In this document: positions 1-8,678 of the stretch, in pieces
Position numbering within the stretch: position 1 is the stretch's first letter
How the letters are laid out: the number at the start of each line of letters is the position of its first letter
Source: Dokdonella_A sp051958935
Lineage (GTDB): Bacteria; Pseudomonadota; Gammaproteobacteria; Xanthomonadales; Rhodanobacteraceae
Assembly (NCBI RefSeq): GCF_051958935.1
Contig: NZ_JBQCFP010000190.1
Location: forward strand, 15,576-79,575
Direction: 5' to 3'
Length of the DNA: 64,000 nucleotides
Translations under genes and position numbers: made by a program
Notes under the pieces: model-generated
Database searches by the model: none
What the model was told of the DNA's origin: nothing
What the model saw: the letters and a program-made list of their open reading frames with translations, nothing else

Positions 1-279
1 CACAAGAAGCGCCACAACAAGCGCCGGCTCGTGCAGCCGGCCTTCCTCGCGCTGCTCGCGAGCCGCGTCGTACCGGGGGGACGCTTGCATTTGGCGACCG
101 ACTGGGCCGACTATGCCGAGCATATGCGGGACGTGCTCGCCGCCGCGCCAGACTGGCGCGTCGATGCCGGGCATGCCGATCCGGCCGTCCGCCCGCCGTG
201 GCGCATCGAAACGCATTTCGAACGCCGCGGCCTGCGACTCGGCCATGGCGTATGGGATTTCGTCCATGTACGAACCTGA
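1..279 (+). CDS. trmB: tRNA (guanine-N7-)-methyltransferase, 3' part only
   Basis: The reading frame is open from base 1 and ends at the TGA at 277-279, so the 5' part lies outside the window. The visible 92 residues begin HKKRHNKRRLVQ, the conserved TrmB stretch that follows the PDPW motif, and end with the usual aromatic C-terminal strand (HGVWDFVHVRT). TrmB transfers a methyl group from S-adenosylmethionine to N7 of G46 in the variable loop of tRNAs. The SAM-binding N-terminal half is not visible. The identification rests on the KKRHxKRRLVQP signature; I am confident of the family. Confidence 0.88.
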   Translation, partial: HKKRHNKRRLVQPAFLALLASRVVPGGRLHLATDWADYAEHMRDVLAAAPDWRVDAGHADPAVRPPWRIETHFERRGLRLGHGVWDFVHVRT

Positions 280-414
280 GCGTGACTGACGCGGACGGAA
301 CGACCGCAGCGAATGCCGCGGCAGCAGGCGCGCGGCGCCATGCCCGCGACGTTTCGCCGCCACGCCGCGCCGGGAAGCGCGGTTCGACGCACCTCGAGTG
401 ATTGCAAGCCCCGA

Positions 415-2265
415 ATGGACGCCGGCCTGACCCTCACCACCAACATGGCGCTCGTGTTCGCCCTGCTCGCGTTCACGGTACTCATGCTGGTGCTCGAGTG
501 GATCCGCGCCGACCTCGTCGCCCTGCTCGTGATCGTGTTGATCGGCATCACCCGCCTGCTGCCGGTGGACCAGCTGTTCGACGGCTTCGCCGGCAACGCG
601 GTGATCTCGTTGATCGCGGTGATGATCATGGGCGCCGGCCTCGATCGCACCGGCGTCCTGAACAAGGCGGCCTCGTTCATCCTGCGCCTCGCCGGCGGTG
701 TCGAGGGCCGCGTGTCGCTGCTCGTCAACGCGATGGTCGGCAGCCTGTCCTCGGTCATCCAGAGCCAGGCGCTGTCGGCGCTGTTCCTGCCCGTGGTCAG
801 CCGCGTCAGCGCGCGCACCGGCCTGCCGCTGAAGCGGCTGCTGCTGCCGATGGCGTGCATGATCCTGTGCGGCACGAACACGACGATGATTTCCAACTCG
901 CCGCTGATCCTGCTCAACGACCTCATCGCGAGCGCGAACCGCAACCTGCCGCCGGGCGCGCAGACGATCCAGACATTCACCCTGTTCGCGATCGCCCCGG
1001 TCGGCGTGCCGCTGCTGCTCGGCGGGCTCGCCTACTTCGCGCTGTTCACGCGCCGCCTGCTGCCCGGCGATGAGGACCGGCAGAAGGTCACGCCGGGACG
1101 CACCGAGACCTACTTCGCCGAAACCTACGGCATCGACGGCGAGGTGCTGGAACTCACCGTCACCACCGACAGCCCGCTGGTCGGCATGAGCGTGGCGGAA
1201 GTCGAGCAGCTGCGTGGCGCGCCGCTGATCCTCGCGTTGAAGACCGGCAGCGAGGCGCGCCTCGCGCCGCCGGCGGACCAGATGATCTGGGTCGGCAGCG
1301 TGCTCGGCGTGCTCGGCAAGCGCGAGGCGGTGAACGACTTCGCGAACGTGCAGCTGTGCCAGGTGCAGTCGCGCCTGCGCAATTTCGCCGACCTGTTCAA
1401 CCCCGCGCGCGCGGGCATTTCCGAGGTCGTGATCCCGCCGAACTCCACCTGGATCAAGAAGACCGTCGGCGAGCTGCGCCTGCGCAAGACCTATGCGATC
1501 TCGGTGCTCGCGGTGAACCGCGGCGAGCAGGTTTTCCGCGAGGACGTGCGGCAGGTCGCGCTGCGGCCCGGCGACACGCTCGTGCTGCACAGCTTCTGGC
1601 GCGACCTCGCGCAAACGGCCGAGTCGCGCGATTTCGTCGTCGTGACCGATTACCCGAAGGAAGAACACCGGCCGAGCAAGATCTGGCACGCGGCGACGTT
1701 CTTCGCGGTCGCAATGGGGCTCGGCCTCTTCACCGACCTCAGGCTGTCGGTCGCGATGCTCGTCGGTGCCGTCGGCATGCTGCTCAGCGGCGTGCTCAAC
1801 ATGGACGAGGCCTACGGCGCGATCAACTGGAAGACGATCTTCACGCTGGCCTGCCTGATCCCGCTCGGCGCCGCGATGGATTCGACCGGTGCCGCCGCAT
1901 GGATCGCGCAGGAGGTGCTGAAGTACCTCGGCGAGTGGCCGCAATGGGGACTGCAGGCGGTCGTCGCCGTGCTCACGCTGCTGATCGCCCAAGTGGTGTC
2001 GAACGTCGGCGCGACCGTGATGATGGTGCCGATGGCGATCAACGTCGCGCTCGCCTCGGGCGGCAACCCGGCGCTGTACGCGCTCGTCGTCGCGGTGTCG
2101 ACCTCGAACGCGTTCATCCTGCCGAGCGCGAACCCGGTCATCACGATCGTCAGCGGCCCCGGCGGCTATCGCGCGCGCGACTTCCTGCGCGTCGGCATCC
2201 CGTTGACGCTGCTCATGCTCGTGATCCTGCTGGTCAGCGTGAATTTCTGGTTCGGCCGCGCCTGA
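415..2265 (+). CDS. SLC13-family anion permease with two RCK_C domains
   Basis: Predicted inner-membrane permease of 616 residues in the divalent anion:sodium symporter (SLC13/CitT/ArsB-like) family. It has two membrane halves (about residues 10-215 and 425-616) separated by a soluble region holding two TrkA-C/RCK_C-like domains at about 243-312 and 333-410. NTTMISNSP at 155-163 matches the SNT-type substrate loop of the family, and a second asparagine-rich loop occurs near SNVGATVMMVP. Such proteins are often annotated as sulfate or carboxylate permeases; the substrate cannot be read from sequence. The frame stays open upstream to 313, but that segment is Arg/Pro-rich and non-membrane, so the ATG at 415 (MDAGLTLTTNM) is preferred. 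It is monocistronic; the next gene starts 65 bases on. Confidence 0.85.
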   Translation: MDAGLTLTTNMALVFALLAFTVLMLVLEWIRADLVALLVIVLIGITRLLPVDQLFDGFAGNAVISLIAVMIMGAGLDRTGVLNKAASFILRLAGGVEGRVSLLVNAMVGSLSSVIQSQALSALFLPVVSRVSARTGLPLKRLLLPMACMILCGTNTTMISNSPLILLNDLIASANRNLPPGAQTIQTFTLFAIAPVGVPLLLGGLAYFALFTRRLLPGDEDRQKVTPGRTETYFAETYGIDGEVLELTVTTDSPLVGMSVAEVEQLRGAPLILALKTGSEARLAPPADQMIWVGSVLGVLGKREAVNDFANVQLCQVQSRLRNFADLFNPARAGISEVVIPPNSTWIKKTVGELRLRKTYAISVLAVNRGEQVFREDVRQVALRPGDTLVLHSFWRDLAQTAESRDFVVVTDYPKEEHRPSKIWHAATFFAVAMGLGLFTDLRLSVAMLVGAVGMLLSGVLNMDEAYGAINWKTIFTLACLIPLGAAMDSTGAAAWIAQEVLKYLGEWPQWGLQAVVAVLTLLIAQVVSNVGATVMMVPMAINVALASGGNPALYALVVAVSTSNAFILPSANPVITIVSGPGGYRARDFLRVGIPLTLLMLVILLVSVNFWFGRA

Positions 2266-2330
2266 CCGGAGCGCTACGCGCGGTCGCGATCTCCGCTAGA
2301 CTGGGCCTTCCTGCATAGTGGAATTGTTCC

Positions 2331-4538
2331 ATGGATCCGACGTGCGCGAATCGGTGGCTGCGCCGGGTGTTGCGCGCATGCATCCTCGTCGTCATGCTGG
2401 TCGCGCCACTCGTGGGCCAGGCGCAGACCGTGTTGCCACTGCCTTCCGGCGTGCGCAACGTGGCCGGCGCCGTGCGCGCGATCGTCGTACAGGAAGACGG
2501 GCGCGTCGTGCTCGGCGGCTCCTTCTCCGCGATCGACGGTGTCCCGCGCAGCAACCTCGCGCGTCTCAATGCGGACGGCAGCGTCGACATCGGCTGGAAT
2601 CCGGGCACGGACGGTACCGTGCTGTCGCTCACCGCGACGGCCACGACGATTTATGTGGGAGGCTTCTTCGACCATGTCGGCGGGCAAGCGCGCACGAGCA
2701 TCGCCGCTGTCGATTCGGCATCCGGTGCAGTCCTCGATTGGAACCCCGGCACGCCCGGCACGCTGGCGAGCTTCGTGCTCGCGCTCGCCAACGACGGCAC
2801 GACCGTCTACGCCGGAGGCGCATTCCAGGCCATGGGTGGCGAGGCACGCGCGAACCTCGCCGCGATCGACGCGAACACCGGCGCCGTTCGTGAGTGGAAT
2901 CCTTCGGTGCAGGGATTCATCACCTCGACCGTCCAAGGACTCGTCCTCGCCGGGGGCAAGGTCATCGTCGGCGGGCTGTTCGACCACGTCGGCGGCGAGC
3001 CCCACCCGCTGCTCGCCTCGATCGACGCATCGAGCGGCGTCGTCGATGCGTGGGCGCCGGCGTTCGACGCGCTCGCGTTCGGTGTCCAGGCGCTCGCCAC
3101 GGATGGCCAGACCCTCTACATCAGCGGCGACTTCTTCGAGATCGACGGGGAGTCGCACCCGGGGTTGGCCGCGATCGACCTCGGCTCGCACCAGGTAACG
3201 GCGTGGAGCCCGGAGCTAACCGGCACCGTCTCGAGCCTGGCGGTCTCCGGCGCGCATGTCTATGCGGGAGGTCGCTTGGCGGAAAGCGGCGGCGGCCCCA
3301 CCGATGCCGGCGTCGTGGAACTCGCGGCGTCCGATGCCGCCATCATCGGCTGGCATCCGTCGCTCGAGGGCGACGACGTGAACGCCATCGCCTTCGATGC
3401 CGGCCACGTCCACCTCGGCGGGCAGTTCACCCGTGCGAACGGCTCATCGACGGGTGGATATGCGCGCCTCGACGCGGGCTCGGCGGCGCTCGACGGGTCG
3501 CCGCAGGTGGCCGCCCTCGCGTCGGTGGAGGCCATGGCGGTGCAACCCGACGGACGCGTCGTCATCGGCGGGCGCTTCACCGAGGTCGGTGGTGTCGAAC
3601 GAAGCAACATCGCGCGACTGGAGGCGGACGGGAGCGTCGACGCCAGCTGGAACCCGGGTGCGGACCGCGCGGTGCACGCGCTTGCCTTGCACGATGGCAC
3701 CGTCTTCGCGGGCGGTTCATTCCTCACCATCGCAGGACAGGGCCGTTGGGGCCTGGCAGCGATCGACGGCGGCACGGGGGCGGCGTTGGCGTGGAATCCG
3801 GCCGGCACCGCGAGCGCCGTGTATGCGTTGCTGGCATCGGGCGGACAGCTGTACGTCGGGGGCACCTTCACCAAGATGCAAGCGGCAAACCACCGCAACT
3901 TCGCGGCGTTCGATCTCGCGTCGGGCAACGTGCTCCCGTGGGCGATCGACGCCGACGCACTCGTGCGGGCAATCGCCGCCACGCCGACGCGGGTTTATTT
4001 CGGCGGCCAGTTCGGTACGGTTGCGGGCCAGCCACGATCGCGCCTCGCGGCGATCGACGCCACCAACGGTGCGCTCGATGCATGGAATCCCGCAGCGGAC
4101 TCACCGGTGCTGGCGCTCGCGGTCGCCGGCGATACCGTGTATGCCGGCGGCTATTTTTCGCAAATGAATGCCCTGCCCCGGGCCGGCTTTGCGGCAATGG
4201 ACGCCGTCGACGGGAGCCTCCAGGCTTGGAATCCGATCGTCGGAGGCAGCGCGGTCGCGCTCTCGACGAGCGGCACGCACCTGTACGCGGGCGGCTACTT
4301 CCGGACGGCGCCGGAGCTTCCGTGGCGCAGTGTTGCGGCGTTCGACCTGGCGACCTCCACGCTCACGCCGTGGTCGGTCGACCTCGATTCGGGCGCCGCC
4401 TCGCTCACGCTCGCCGGCGACGCCGTCTTCGTCGGCGGAGGGTTCGAACATGTGAATGGCCAGCTGCACGTGGGCATCGTCGCGCTCAGCGTATCGGACG
4501 ACGCAATCTTCGCGGATGGTTACGACGGAGCCGACTGA
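2331..4538 (+). CDS. secreted delta-60 repeat beta-propeller-like protein with IFADGYD tail
   Basis: A 735-residue exported protein. The N-terminus has Arg residues, then a hydrophobic stretch (about 17-30) and a likely signal peptidase site at GQAQ-T. The body is built of repeated strands of the type GRVVLGGSF / NLARLNADGSVDxxWNPG. This is the delta-60 repeat seen clearly at about residues 44-85 and 402-445, with more degenerate YVGGxF...AIDxxxGxxxxWNP copies between. Such repeats form beta-propeller-like secreted or surface proteins; no enzymatic motif is visible. The protein ends SDDAIFADGYDGAD, a tail shared with two other secreted proteins in this window. A TAGACT hexamer about 35 bases upstream of the ATG could be a -10 element. 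Function unknown. Confidence 0.85.
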   Translation: MDPTCANRWLRRVLRACILVVMLVAPLVGQAQTVLPLPSGVRNVAGAVRAIVVQEDGRVVLGGSFSAIDGVPRSNLARLNADGSVDIGWNPGTDGTVLSLTATATTIYVGGFFDHVGGQARTSIAAVDSASGAVLDWNPGTPGTLASFVLALANDGTTVYAGGAFQAMGGEARANLAAIDANTGAVREWNPSVQGFITSTVQGLVLAGGKVIVGGLFDHVGGEPHPLLASIDASSGVVDAWAPAFDALAFGVQALATDGQTLYISGDFFEIDGESHPGLAAIDLGSHQVTAWSPELTGTVSSLAVSGAHVYAGGRLAESGGGPTDAGVVELAASDAAIIGWHPSLEGDDVNAIAFDAGHVHLGGQFTRANGSSTGGYARLDAGSAALDGSPQVAALASVEAMAVQPDGRVVIGGRFTEVGGVERSNIARLEADGSVDASWNPGADRAVHALALHDGTVFAGGSFLTIAGQGRWGLAAIDGGTGAALAWNPAGTASAVYALLASGGQLYVGGTFTKMQAANHRNFAAFDLASGNVLPWAIDADALVRAIAATPTRVYFGGQFGTVAGQPRSRLAAIDATNGALDAWNPAADSPVLALAVAGDTVYAGGYFSQMNALPRAGFAAMDAVDGSLQAWNPIVGGSAVALSTSGTHLYAGGYFRTAPELPWRSVAAFDLATSTLTPWSVDLDSGAASLTLAGDAVFVGGGFEHVNGQLHVGIVALSVSDDAIFADGYDGAD

Positions 4539-4639
4539 CCGCGTCGATGTTGCGCAAGAACGGCAACCCGCGGTCGGCGTAAGATCGGCTCGGAGATCAC
4601 GCCCGCAGGGATGCGCCCCTCGCTGGAGGTGCTGCCATC

Positions 4640-5008
4640 ATGAATCGAATTGCCCTGGTTGTGCTCCTTGCCGCGCCTGCGTTGAGCGGGACGGCTCTGG
4701 CCGATGGTTGCCGCGTCACCGGCACCGTCTACGACGCCGATGGCCGCCCGCTGCGTTCGGCGGTGCTCCGCCTCGTCGATCTCGAGACGCGCCAGGCGGC
4801 GTTCAGCGCCGCCGACGCGAAAGCGGATTTCAGTTTCGACGCGCTCGCACCGGCCGACATCGGCCGATATCGCATCGACGTGCTCAGCGTCCCGACCACC
4901 GTCACCGGTTCGCGCATCCCGACCCGCTCGATTCTCGGCACGACGCCGACATTCGCCTGCGGCTCGGGCCAGCTCGCGCGCCAGGACGTGCGCGTGCAGG
5001 TCGACTGA
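4640..5008 (+). CDS. small secreted protein with carboxypeptidase-regulatory-like fold
   Basis: A 122-residue protein with a clear signal peptide (MNRIALVVLLAAPALSGTALA). The mature part starts DGCRVTGTVYDADGRPLRSAVLRLVD, which reads like the first strands of a CarboxypepD_reg-like (transthyretin-type) beta-sandwich: G-T-V-x-D-x-x-G-x-P-L. Two Cys residues (mature positions about 3 and 88) could form a disulfide in the periplasm. An excellent Shine-Dalgarno (GGAGG) lies 10 bases before the ATG, and TAAGAT about 60 bases upstream may be a -10. It lies between the delta-60 protein (same strand) and the convergent Rieske gene. No specific function can be assigned. Confidence 0.72.
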   Translation: MNRIALVVLLAAPALSGTALADGCRVTGTVYDADGRPLRSAVLRLVDLETRQAAFSAADAKADFSFDALAPADIGRYRIDVLSVPTTVTGSRIPTRSILGTTPTFACGSGQLARQDVRVQVD

Positions 5009-5014
5009 CGACCC

Positions 5015-5344
5015 TCAGCGCAGGCGGACCGCGCCATCGACGACCTCGACCGCAAGCGCGGCGAGGCCGTTGCTGCACGGGCCGCCGAGGCAGGCGCCGT
5101 CCACGACGCGGAACGTCGCGCCGTGGGCGGCGCAGACGAGGCGGCCGTCGCTGACGAGGAAGCGCCCGGGCGCGTAGTCGAGGCGCCGGCCCGCGTGCGG
5201 GCATTCGTTGTGGTAGGCGTACGCGCGCTCGCCCCGGCGCAGCACGATCAGCTCGAAGCCCCCGGTCGAGCTGTCCACGTGCACCGCGATCGCGCCGCCG
5301 TCATCGATGTCGTCGAGCCGGCACAGCGGCGCGGAAGGTTCCAT
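5015..5344 (-). CDS. Rieske [2Fe-2S] ferredoxin-like protein
   Basis: A 109-residue soluble Rieske protein. The cluster ligands are seen as C48-P-H50 (ECPHAGRRLDY) and C71-AA-H74 (LVCAAHGATF), with 20 residues between the two boxes, typical of small NirD/BphF-like ferredoxins. It would carry electrons to an unidentified oxygenase or reductase; no partner is adjacent. The frame continues upstream, but the ATG at 5344 (MEPSAPLCRLDD) begins just where homology would be expected, and the upstream codons look non-coding. It is convergent with the small secreted gene (gap 6 bases). Two further Cys (GACLGGPC) near 85-90 are not part of the cluster motif. Confidence 0.85.
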   Translation of the reverse strand: MEPSAPLCRLDDIDDGGAIAVHVDSSTGGFELIVLRRGERAYAYHNECPHAGRRLDYAPGRFLVSDGRLVCAAHGATFRVVDGACLGGPCSNGLAALAVEVVDGAVRLR

Positions 5345-5556
5345 GGCATCCAGCACTTGTCGTGACGGGCCGCTACCCCATATGTTCGGAAGGTGGCGTG
5401 CCCGGCGGGGCGCGCATTCTGGCATACGGGGCGCGGCGCGGTCGCCGCCGGCGCGTTTCCGTACACTGTCGTTCAGCTGTTCCGGACACCCGCCGCACGC
5501 TGCATCCGACGCGGTCCCGGAAGGCGCCGGACATCGAGTCCTACGGAGTTGCATTC

Positions 5557-5844
5557 ATGTTCCATGCCGGCCTGCGCCTCGTGAAATCCCGCCATCCGCT
5601 TGCGCGCCTCGCCACCGCGTTGATCGCGATCGTGCTCGTGGCGGCGCTCGTCGCGATCGGCGTCTTCGTGTTCGCCGTGCTCGTCGTCGGCGGCGCACTG
5701 TTCGCGCTCGTGCGCGTGCTGCGTGCGCCCTCGCAGTCGGCCGCGACGACGGCACGCGCGCCGGCTCCCGCGGGGATCATCGAAGGCGAGTTCACCGTCG
5801 TCGACGGCGGCCCGACGCACAAGCGCGCACCGAGCGGAGTCTGA
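5557..5844 (+). CDS. small single-pass/hairpin membrane protein
   Basis: A 95-residue protein with a basic amphipathic N-terminus (MFHAGLRLVKSRHPLARLA) followed by a long hydrophobic stretch at about 20-52. The tail is hydrophilic, reading IIEGEFTVVDGG at about 73-84, which resembles the C-terminal EGEF/VVxxE motif of small Xanthomonadales inner-membrane proteins. An in-frame extension to 5362 exists, but a GGAG 10 bases before the ATG at 5557 supports this start. It is divergent from the Rieske gene, and TACACT at about 5463 could be its -10. Function unknown. Confidence 0.62.
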   Translation: MFHAGLRLVKSRHPLARLATALIAIVLVAALVAIGVFVFAVLVVGGALFALVRVLRAPSQSAATTARAPAPAGIIEGEFTVVDGGPTHKRAPSGV

Positions 5845-5895
5845 CGGCGCCGATGGCTCCATGAATTAGCCACGCGGCGGGCCTCGCTGCAACCC

Positions 5896-5915
5896 CTTGC
5901 CCGTTGTATATCTAA
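5896..5915 (+). promoter_or_regulatory. possible promoter for the YedA-type exporter
   Basis: A TGTATATCTAA island in otherwise G+C-rich DNA, about 90 bases before the exporter start, has the form of an extended -10 (TG then TATATC). A convincing -35 is not obvious, so this is only a candidate. Confidence 0.25.
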
Positions 5916-6001
5916 CGCCCGCGCATCGCGCGCCGGGCCGAGCGGTCGCCGCGGATGAGCGAGGCGGGTCCCGCCGCACCCCTTTCCCGAGATTGCCCGC
6001 C

Positions 6002-6922
6002 ATGAACGATCTGTCCCGCAGCGGTCGCCTCGACGCTTCCGCTTCCGCCCGATGGCTTGGCCCGCGCGTGCTCGTTCCGGTCGCCCTGCTCTCGCTGTAC
6101 TTCGTCTGGGGGTCCACTTACCTCGCGATCCGCGTCGCGGTGGCGAGCTGGCCGCCCTTCCTGATGGCGGCGGTGCGCTTCCTCTGCGCGGGCGGCGCGC
6201 TCTACGCGTTCCTGCGCTGGCGCGGCATGGCCGCGCCGACACGGCGTCAGTGGCTCAATTCGGCAGCGACCGGCGTGATGCTGCTCGGATTCGGCAATGG
6301 CCTCGTCTGCTATGCGGAGCAGAGCGTCGCCTCCGGCCTCGCCGCGGTCGCCGTCGCGAGCATGCCGCTGTTCGCGGCGGTGTTCGGGGGCATTTATGGC
6401 CACTGGCCACGCCGGCTCGAATGGCTCGGCCTCGGTGTCGGCTTCGCCGGCGTGATCCTGCTCAACCTCGGCGGCAGCATGGCGGGTTCGCCGATCGGCG
6501 CGATTGCGCTCGTCGTGGCGGCGGGCTCGTGGGCATTCGGTTCGGTCTGGAGCAAACGCCGCGACATGCCACCCGCCGCGATGAACACCGCCGCGCAGAT
6601 GCTCACGGGCGGCGCCGTGTTGCTCGTGTTCGCGCTGCTGATCGGCGAGCGCCTGCCGGTCTCGCCGCCGCTGTCGGCCAACCTCGCACTCGTCTACCTC
6701 GCGATCGCCGGTTCGCTGGTCGGCTTCAGCGCCTACCTCTACCTGCTCAACACCGTGCGTCCCGCACTCGCGACGAGCTATGCGTACGTCAATCCGCCGG
6801 TCGCGGTACTCGTGGGCGCGGTGTTCGGTGGCGAAGCCGTGCACGGCTTCGATGTCGTCGCGATGGCGGTGATCCTCGGCGGCGTGGCCTTGATCGCGCT
6901 GGCACGCGAACGCGGGGCATGA
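6002..6922 (+). CDS. yedA: EamA-family drug/metabolite exporter, YedA type
   Basis: A 306-residue inner-membrane protein, the same length as Escherichia coli YedA. It contains two EamA (DMT) repeats of about five helices each (about 22-150 and 160-302). The first begins with the family signature SLYFVWGSTYLAIRVAV. RPALATSYAYVNPPVAVLVG near the C-terminus is the conserved penultimate helix of this family. The start at 6002 (MNDLSRSGR) is preferred over the open frame up to 5897. The substrate of YedA-type exporters is not settled; small metabolites or amino acids are likely. Followed by a REP-like element and then the TraB/GumN gene. Confidence 0.85.
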   Translation: MNDLSRSGRLDASASARWLGPRVLVPVALLSLYFVWGSTYLAIRVAVASWPPFLMAAVRFLCAGGALYAFLRWRGMAAPTRRQWLNSAATGVMLLGFGNGLVCYAEQSVASGLAAVAVASMPLFAAVFGGIYGHWPRRLEWLGLGVGFAGVILLNLGGSMAGSPIGAIALVVAAGSWAFGSVWSKRRDMPPAAMNTAAQMLTGGAVLLVFALLIGERLPVSPPLSANLALVYLAIAGSLVGFSAYLYLLNTVRPALATSYAYVNPPVAVLVGAVFGGEAVHGFDVVAMAVILGGVALIALARERGA

Positions 6923-6981
6923 GCGACGCCTGCCTGGCGGCGTTCTCGCCGAAATCCCCTCCGACCGGATAAACGTTCGTC

Positions 6982-7001
6982 GTCCCGGCGAATGCCGGGA
7001 C
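6982..7001. repeat. REP-like palindrome, family A (copy 1)
   Basis: A perfect 8-base stem GTCCCGGC / GCCGGGAC around a GAAT loop, embedded in TCGTCCCGGCGAATGCCGGGA. A second copy with the same stem and a GAAC loop lies at 62261-62280. The flanks continue with further short inverted pieces, as in dispersed REP elements between genes. Confidence 0.7.
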
Positions 7002-7166
7002 CGGTGTCCCGCCGTCGACACGAGGAGCTGGATTCCGTCGTGCGGCGGAATGGCGGGCCGTTGCACCATGGCGCCGGCCGCCGCGCGCCTGTGGGCCTAA
7101 CCGGAACTTGACGCAACGCGACGGCATTTGCGGAACACTCCGCGTCCCTCGAATGGAAATCGATCG

Positions 7167-8192
7167 ATGCGTCGTTTTGCGCTCCGCGTTTTCACAGGCT
7201 TGCTGCTGGCAGGATCGGCCCATGCAGTGGAACCGTCGACGACGTCCGACGCGTCGCTCGAAACGATCGTCGTCACGGGCGAACAGCCGGGCCCGGGCCT
7301 CTGGAAAGTCTCCAAGGGCGGCCACGTCATGTGGGTACTCGGCACGCTTTCGCCGCTGCCGAAACGGATGGAATGGCGCACCGCCGAGATCGAACGGCGC
7401 ATCGGCGAATCGCAGGAAGTGCTGCTCGGGCCGCGCGTGAAAATGGAGGCGAACGTCGGCTTCTTCGGGCGGCTTGCATTGCTGCCTTCGCTGGTCGGCA
7501 TCCGTGACAATCCGGGCGACGCGAAGCTCGTCGAGGTGCTGCCCACCCCCTTGTACGAACGCTGGCGCGTGCTCAAGCAACGCTACATCGGCCGCAGCAA
7601 CAAGGTCGAGCAGTGGCGGCCGATTTTCGCCGCGCGCGAACTGTACGAATCGGCGATCCGCCATGCGGGGCTCGTCGAGAAACCGCTCATCACCGATGCG
7701 GTGCGCGCGGCTGCGAGCGAGGCGGGCATACCCCTCACGCCGGTGCTGCTCGAAGTCGGCATCGACGCACCGAAGGCGGCGCTGAAGGATTTCAAGAAGG
7801 CCGAACTCGATGACCAGGAGTGCTTCCGCCTCACGCTCGAACGCGTGGATACGGACCTCGCACGCATGGCCGAGCGCGCCAACGCGTGGTCGACCGGCGA
7901 CCTCGCCGCGTTGCGCGCGTTGCCGCACGTCGACGAGATGGGTCCGTGCCGCGCCGCCATTACGAAGCTCGCGCTCATGCGCGAGCGCGGACTCGACGAC
8001 ATTGAGGCGAGGCTGCGCGGGGCCTGGCTCGATGCGGCCACGAATGCGCTCGCGCGCGACGCCACGAGTTTCGCGTTGCTGCCGATGCATCTCGTGGTCG
8101 ACACGGACGGCTACCTCGAGGAGCTCCGTCGTCGCGGCTATACGGTCGTCGCGCCCGACGAGGACGCGGTCGCATCGTCCGCACCGCCATGA
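7167..8192 (+). CDS. secreted TraB/GumN family protein
   Basis: A 341-residue protein with a signal peptide (MRRFALRVFTGLLLAGSAHA). The first mature domain carries the TraB/GumN opening: GLWKVSKGGHVMWVLGTLSPLP, then the acidic/hydrophobic helix AEIERRIGESQEVLL. The fold is related to Tiki/PrgY proteins, some of which are metalloproteases. The C-terminal half includes the conserved block SFALLPMHLVVDTDGYLEELRRRGY. The canonical GxxH histidine appears replaced: GTLSPLP is seen where GTIHxLP is usual, which may mean loss of metal binding. Start at the ATG with GGAA 10 bases upstream. Monocistronic by position. Confidence 0.75.
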   Translation: MRRFALRVFTGLLLAGSAHAVEPSTTSDASLETIVVTGEQPGPGLWKVSKGGHVMWVLGTLSPLPKRMEWRTAEIERRIGESQEVLLGPRVKMEANVGFFGRLALLPSLVGIRDNPGDAKLVEVLPTPLYERWRVLKQRYIGRSNKVEQWRPIFAARELYESAIRHAGLVEKPLITDAVRAAASEAGIPLTPVLLEVGIDAPKAALKDFKKAELDDQECFRLTLERVDTDLARMAERANAWSTGDLAALRALPHVDEMGPCRAAITKLALMRERGLDDIEARLRGAWLDAATNALARDATSFALLPMHLVVDTDGYLEELRRRGYTVVAPDEDAVASSAPP

Positions 8193-8200
8193 AAGGAAAA

Positions 8201-8223
8201 GGGCGGCCCGCGAGGGGCCGCCC
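8201..8223 (-). terminator. intrinsic terminator of the WXXGXW gene
   Basis: A perfect 9-bp stem GGGCGGCCC / GGGCCGCCC with a 5-base loop. Read on the minus strand it is followed by TTTTCCTTTC, a T-rich tract. It lies 45 bases past the stop of the minus-strand gene at 8268, and just past the end of the convergent TraB/GumN gene. It terminates the minus-strand transcript and could weakly serve both. Confidence 0.78.
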
Positions 8224-8267
8224 TGCAGATCACTTCGCCTGGTCAGTCAGGCGATCACGCGAGCCGG

Positions 8268-8588
8268 TCAGCGTTCCCACCGTCCGTTGTGGTACCGCCA
8301 GCGGTCACCATCGCGGTCCCAGCGCGACGGCACGTAGTGGTAGCCGTGGCGCTCGCGTTCCCAATGACCACGATGCCAACGGTGGCGATGGTGGCTCCAG
8401 CCCCAGTAGCCCGGCACCCACACGTAGCCGCGACGCGGGGCCGGCACGACCTCGGCACGCAGCGGCGGCGGCGCGACGTTCGCATAGACGTCGACGTGGA
8501 CGCGCGCCTGAGCCGGCGTCGCCGTCATTGCGCAGGTACCGCCGATCGCGAGAGCGGCGGCCAGCAGCAGTTGCTTGTGGACGTGCAT
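8268..8588 (-). CDS. secreted WXXGXW (YXWXXGXW) repeat protein
   Basis: A 106-residue exported protein. Signal peptide MHVHKQLLLAAALAIGGTCAMTATPAQA is followed by a short region and then His/Trp/Arg-rich repeats: YVWVPGYWGW, WHRGHWER, WRYHNGRWER. This is the WXXGXW repeat family of small periplasmic or outer-membrane-associated proteins, whose role is unknown. A very strong Shine-Dalgarno (GGAGGT, 6 bases before the ATG) fixes the start at 8588, rejecting an in-frame start 21 bases upstream. Its own terminator is at 8201-8223. The high His content could bind metal, but this is inference. Confidence 0.8.
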   Translation of the reverse strand: MHVHKQLLLAAALAIGGTCAMTATPAQARVHVDVYANVAPPPLRAEVVPAPRRGYVWVPGYWGWSHHRHRWHRGHWERERHGYHYVPSRWDRDGDRWRYHNGRWER

Positions 8589-8678
8589 GGTTTGACCTCC
8601 AGGTAGCACCCGACAGGGCGTTCCAACCGGTTTCCACGCTAGCGATCGGCAGCTGAATGTGTGCCAAGCCGGCGCAGG

